Assembly (NCBI GenBank): GCA_946533615.1
Contig: CAMNBY010000090.1
Location: forward strand, 1 to 7,849
DNA: 7,849 nucleotides
Origin: an uncultured Clostridia bacterium
Lineage (GTDB): Bacteria; Bacillota; Clostridia; Oscillospirales; Ruminococcaceae
Reading direction: 5' to 3'
Positions 7,154-7,849 of this stretch are shown in pieces. The notes under the pieces were generated by a model. The model was not told where the DNA came from. It did no database searches and saw nothing but the letters and a program-made list of their open reading frames with translations. The position numbers were made by a program, and so were the translations under genes. Each line of letters starts with the position of its first letter. Position 1 is the stretch's first letter.

Positions 7154-7163
7154 ATATATACAA
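7148..7163. promoter_or_regulatory. Candidate PadR-type inverted repeat TTGT-N8-ACAA
   Basis: TTGTGCATATATACAA has perfect 4-bp arms around an AT-rich 8-bp centre. This resembles the ATGT-N8-ACAT operator layout described for several PadR proteins. It ends 15 bp upstream of the padR -35 box. It overlaps one of the TTGTGC repeats, so the two readings compete. The short arms keep confidence low. Confidence 0.35.
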
Positions 7164-7178
7164 AGATATAATAAGTGC

Positions 7179-7207
7179 TTGACAAATAATATTATATAGC
7201 GTATAAT
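7179..7207 (+). promoter_or_regulatory. Consensus sigma-A promoter of the padR-DUF1700 operon
   Basis: A perfect TTGACA (7179-7184) and a perfect TATAAT (7202-7207) lie exactly 17 bp apart. Transcription would start near 7214. The leader of about 60 nt is A- and purine-rich, with three GACAA words (7229, 7234 and 7246) and no obvious hairpin. It ends in AAGGAGG (7262-7268), placed 7 nt before the ATG. Confidence 0.93.
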
Positions 7208-7209
7208 AT
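7189..7209. promoter_or_regulatory. Inverted repeat over the padR -10 region, candidate operator
   Basis: ATATTATA (7189-7196) and TATAATAT (7202-7209) form a perfect 8-bp inverted repeat around TAGCG. The right arm contains the whole -10 box, so a dimer bound here would block RNA polymerase. PadR regulators commonly repress their own operon from such sites. AT-rich promoter DNA yields palindromes easily, so binding is inferred. Confidence 0.5.
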
Positions 7210-7275
7210 AGTCAGCAAAACAATATTAGACAAGACAAAAGAAGAGACAACTAAACTGAGGAAGGAGGTTAACAC

Positions 7276-7593
7276 ATGAGTTTTCCGATAAGCTCGGGTC
7301 TGCTGGACGCAATGGTGCTTTCGACCGTTGACAGCGGCGACACCTACGGCTATGAGATAACCCAGTACCTTCGCGGTGCCGTGGACATTTCGGAGTCAAC
7401 GCTCTATCCCGTGCTCAGAAGGCTGCAAAAGGGCGGCCTGCTTGAGACCTACGACAAGGAGTACCTTGGACGTAACCGCCGTTACTACCGCATAACCGAA
7501 CAGGGACGTGCAGTGCTGCTTGAGTCGCTGGCGGAATGGAAGAGCTATAAGATGAAGATCGACAAGATCCTTTTAGGGGAGGAAGAAGAATGA
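7276..7593 (+). CDS. PadR-family transcriptional repressor
   Basis: A 105-aa winged-helix DNA-binding protein of the short PadR type, usually a dimeric repressor that responds to small molecules or envelope stress. The N-terminal helices (SSGLLDAMVLSTVDSGDTYGYEITQYL) are typical; the recognition helix is SESTLYPVLRRLQKGGLLE (about 39-57); the wing covers about 58-73 (GRNRRYYRITEQGRAVL). A short C-terminal helix ends in an acidic GEEEE tail. The start ATG at 7276 is set by AAGGAGG 7 nt upstream. The stop overlaps the start of the DUF1700 gene (ATGA), a classic PadR/DUF1700 pairing in Firmicutes. The palindrome on its promoter suggests autorepression. The inducer is unknown. Confidence 0.95.
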   Translation: MSFPISSGLLDAMVLSTVDSGDTYGYEITQYLRGAVDISESTLYPVLRRLQKGGLLETYDKEYLGRNRRYYRITEQGRAVLLESLAEWKSYKMKIDKILLGEEEE

Positions 7594-7849
7594 CAAGAGA
7601 GGAATTTATCTCGGAGCTCAGAGAAAAGCTCAGCCGCCTGCCGAAGAGCGAGCTCGACGATGCGCTCAATTATTACAACGAGCTGTTCCTTGACGCAGGC
7701 GCGGACGAAGAACTGACAGCCGCGTCGCTCGGGCCGATAGATGAGCTTGCAAGGCAGATCTATGTGGACAACGGCATCGACCCCGACGGCAAGGCGGAGT
7801 TTCTGATGGAGGAATACATCGACCCGAATAAGCAGTACGGTCAGGCCGA
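7590..7849 (+). CDS. DUF1700 (HAAS-domain) membrane protein, 3' end outside window
   Basis: The frame opens with ATG at 7590, overlapping the padR stop by ATGA, with AGGGGAGG (7575-7582) 7 nt upstream inside padR. It stays open to the window end, giving 86 residues. The start MTREEFISELREKLSRLPKSELDDALNYYNELF is the HAAS/DUF1700 signature, followed by SLGPIDELARQIYVD, matching the family's helical N-terminal domain. In complete relatives a block of membrane helices follows, and the gene usually precedes one for a DUF4097-type protein; neither is visible here. The role is unproven: the family is thought to act with its PadR partner in envelope or stress responses. Confidence 0.9.
   Translation, partial: MTREEFISELREKLSRLPKSELDDALNYYNELFLDAGADEELTAASLGPIDELARQIYVDNGIDPDGKAEFLMEEYIDPNKQYGQA

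Noticed and set aside
7210..7268. Riboswitch or attenuator in the padR leader
   Set aside because: The ~60-nt leader is A-rich with no stable stem and no terminator-like hairpin; it fits a plain untranslated leader.
1..7849. Mobile element, CRISPR array, phage or defence island
   Set aside because: I found no transposase, integrase, terminal inverted repeats, regularly spaced repeats or tRNA-anchored junctions. Apart from the transporter stub, the genes are intact and look like ordinary chromosomal genes.

Overview
The window looks like chromosomal DNA of a Gram-positive anaerobe of the Clostridia, most likely a Ruminococcus-type gut or rumen bacterium. This is an inference from moderately GC-rich coding DNA, AT-rich consensus sigma-A promoters with 17-bp spacers, AGGAGG-type ribosome binding sites, and a PadR/DUF1700 gene pair typical of Firmicutes. 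I see no IS element, CRISPR array, tRNA or rRNA. About 92-95% of the window is coding.

Layout. (1) The left end (1-2042, + strand) is the 3' five-sixths of a glycogen/starch phosphorylase gene. It ends at a strong, apparently bidirectional hairpin terminator (2056-2092) shared with a convergent gene. (2) The next gene on the minus strand (2101-5211) encodes a 1036-aa membrane sensor. It has an N-terminal membrane/signal segment, about 14 extracytoplasmic beta-propeller blades (two seven-bladed propellers), a Y_Y_Y domain, one transmembrane helix and an intact cytoplasmic HD-GYP cyclic-di-GMP phosphodiesterase. It has its own promoter, whose position shows that the longest ORF (TTG at 5271) over-extends the gene. 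(3) Upstream, in the same direction (7009 down to 5278), is a three-gene operon: a HAD phosphatase, a 61-aa stub of an EamA/DMT transporter, and a 273-aa YunG-DUF3237 two-domain protein. The stub and the YunG gene overlap by ATGA. A near-perfect consensus promoter (7063-7091) drives the operon. (4) Diverging to the right is a PadR-family repressor gene (7276-7593), coupled by an ATGA overlap to the start of a DUF1700 (HAAS) membrane-protein gene that runs off the window. Its promoter carries a perfect 8-bp inverted repeat over the -10 region, a good candidate for the PadR autoregulatory operator.

How the parts may work together. The sensor has the extracellular architecture of the Bacteroidetes hybrid two-component systems that detect oligosaccharides, but its output is second-messenger hydrolysis instead of phosphorelay. 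Lying next to a storage-glucan phosphorylase gene, it could link an external, perhaps carbohydrate, signal to cyclic-di-GMP-controlled behaviour. The link to phosphorylase is speculative because the two genes converge and are not co-transcribed. The most noteworthy items are this fusion, the YunG-DUF3237 fusion, the decayed transporter inside a live operon, and the operator-like palindromes in front of padR.
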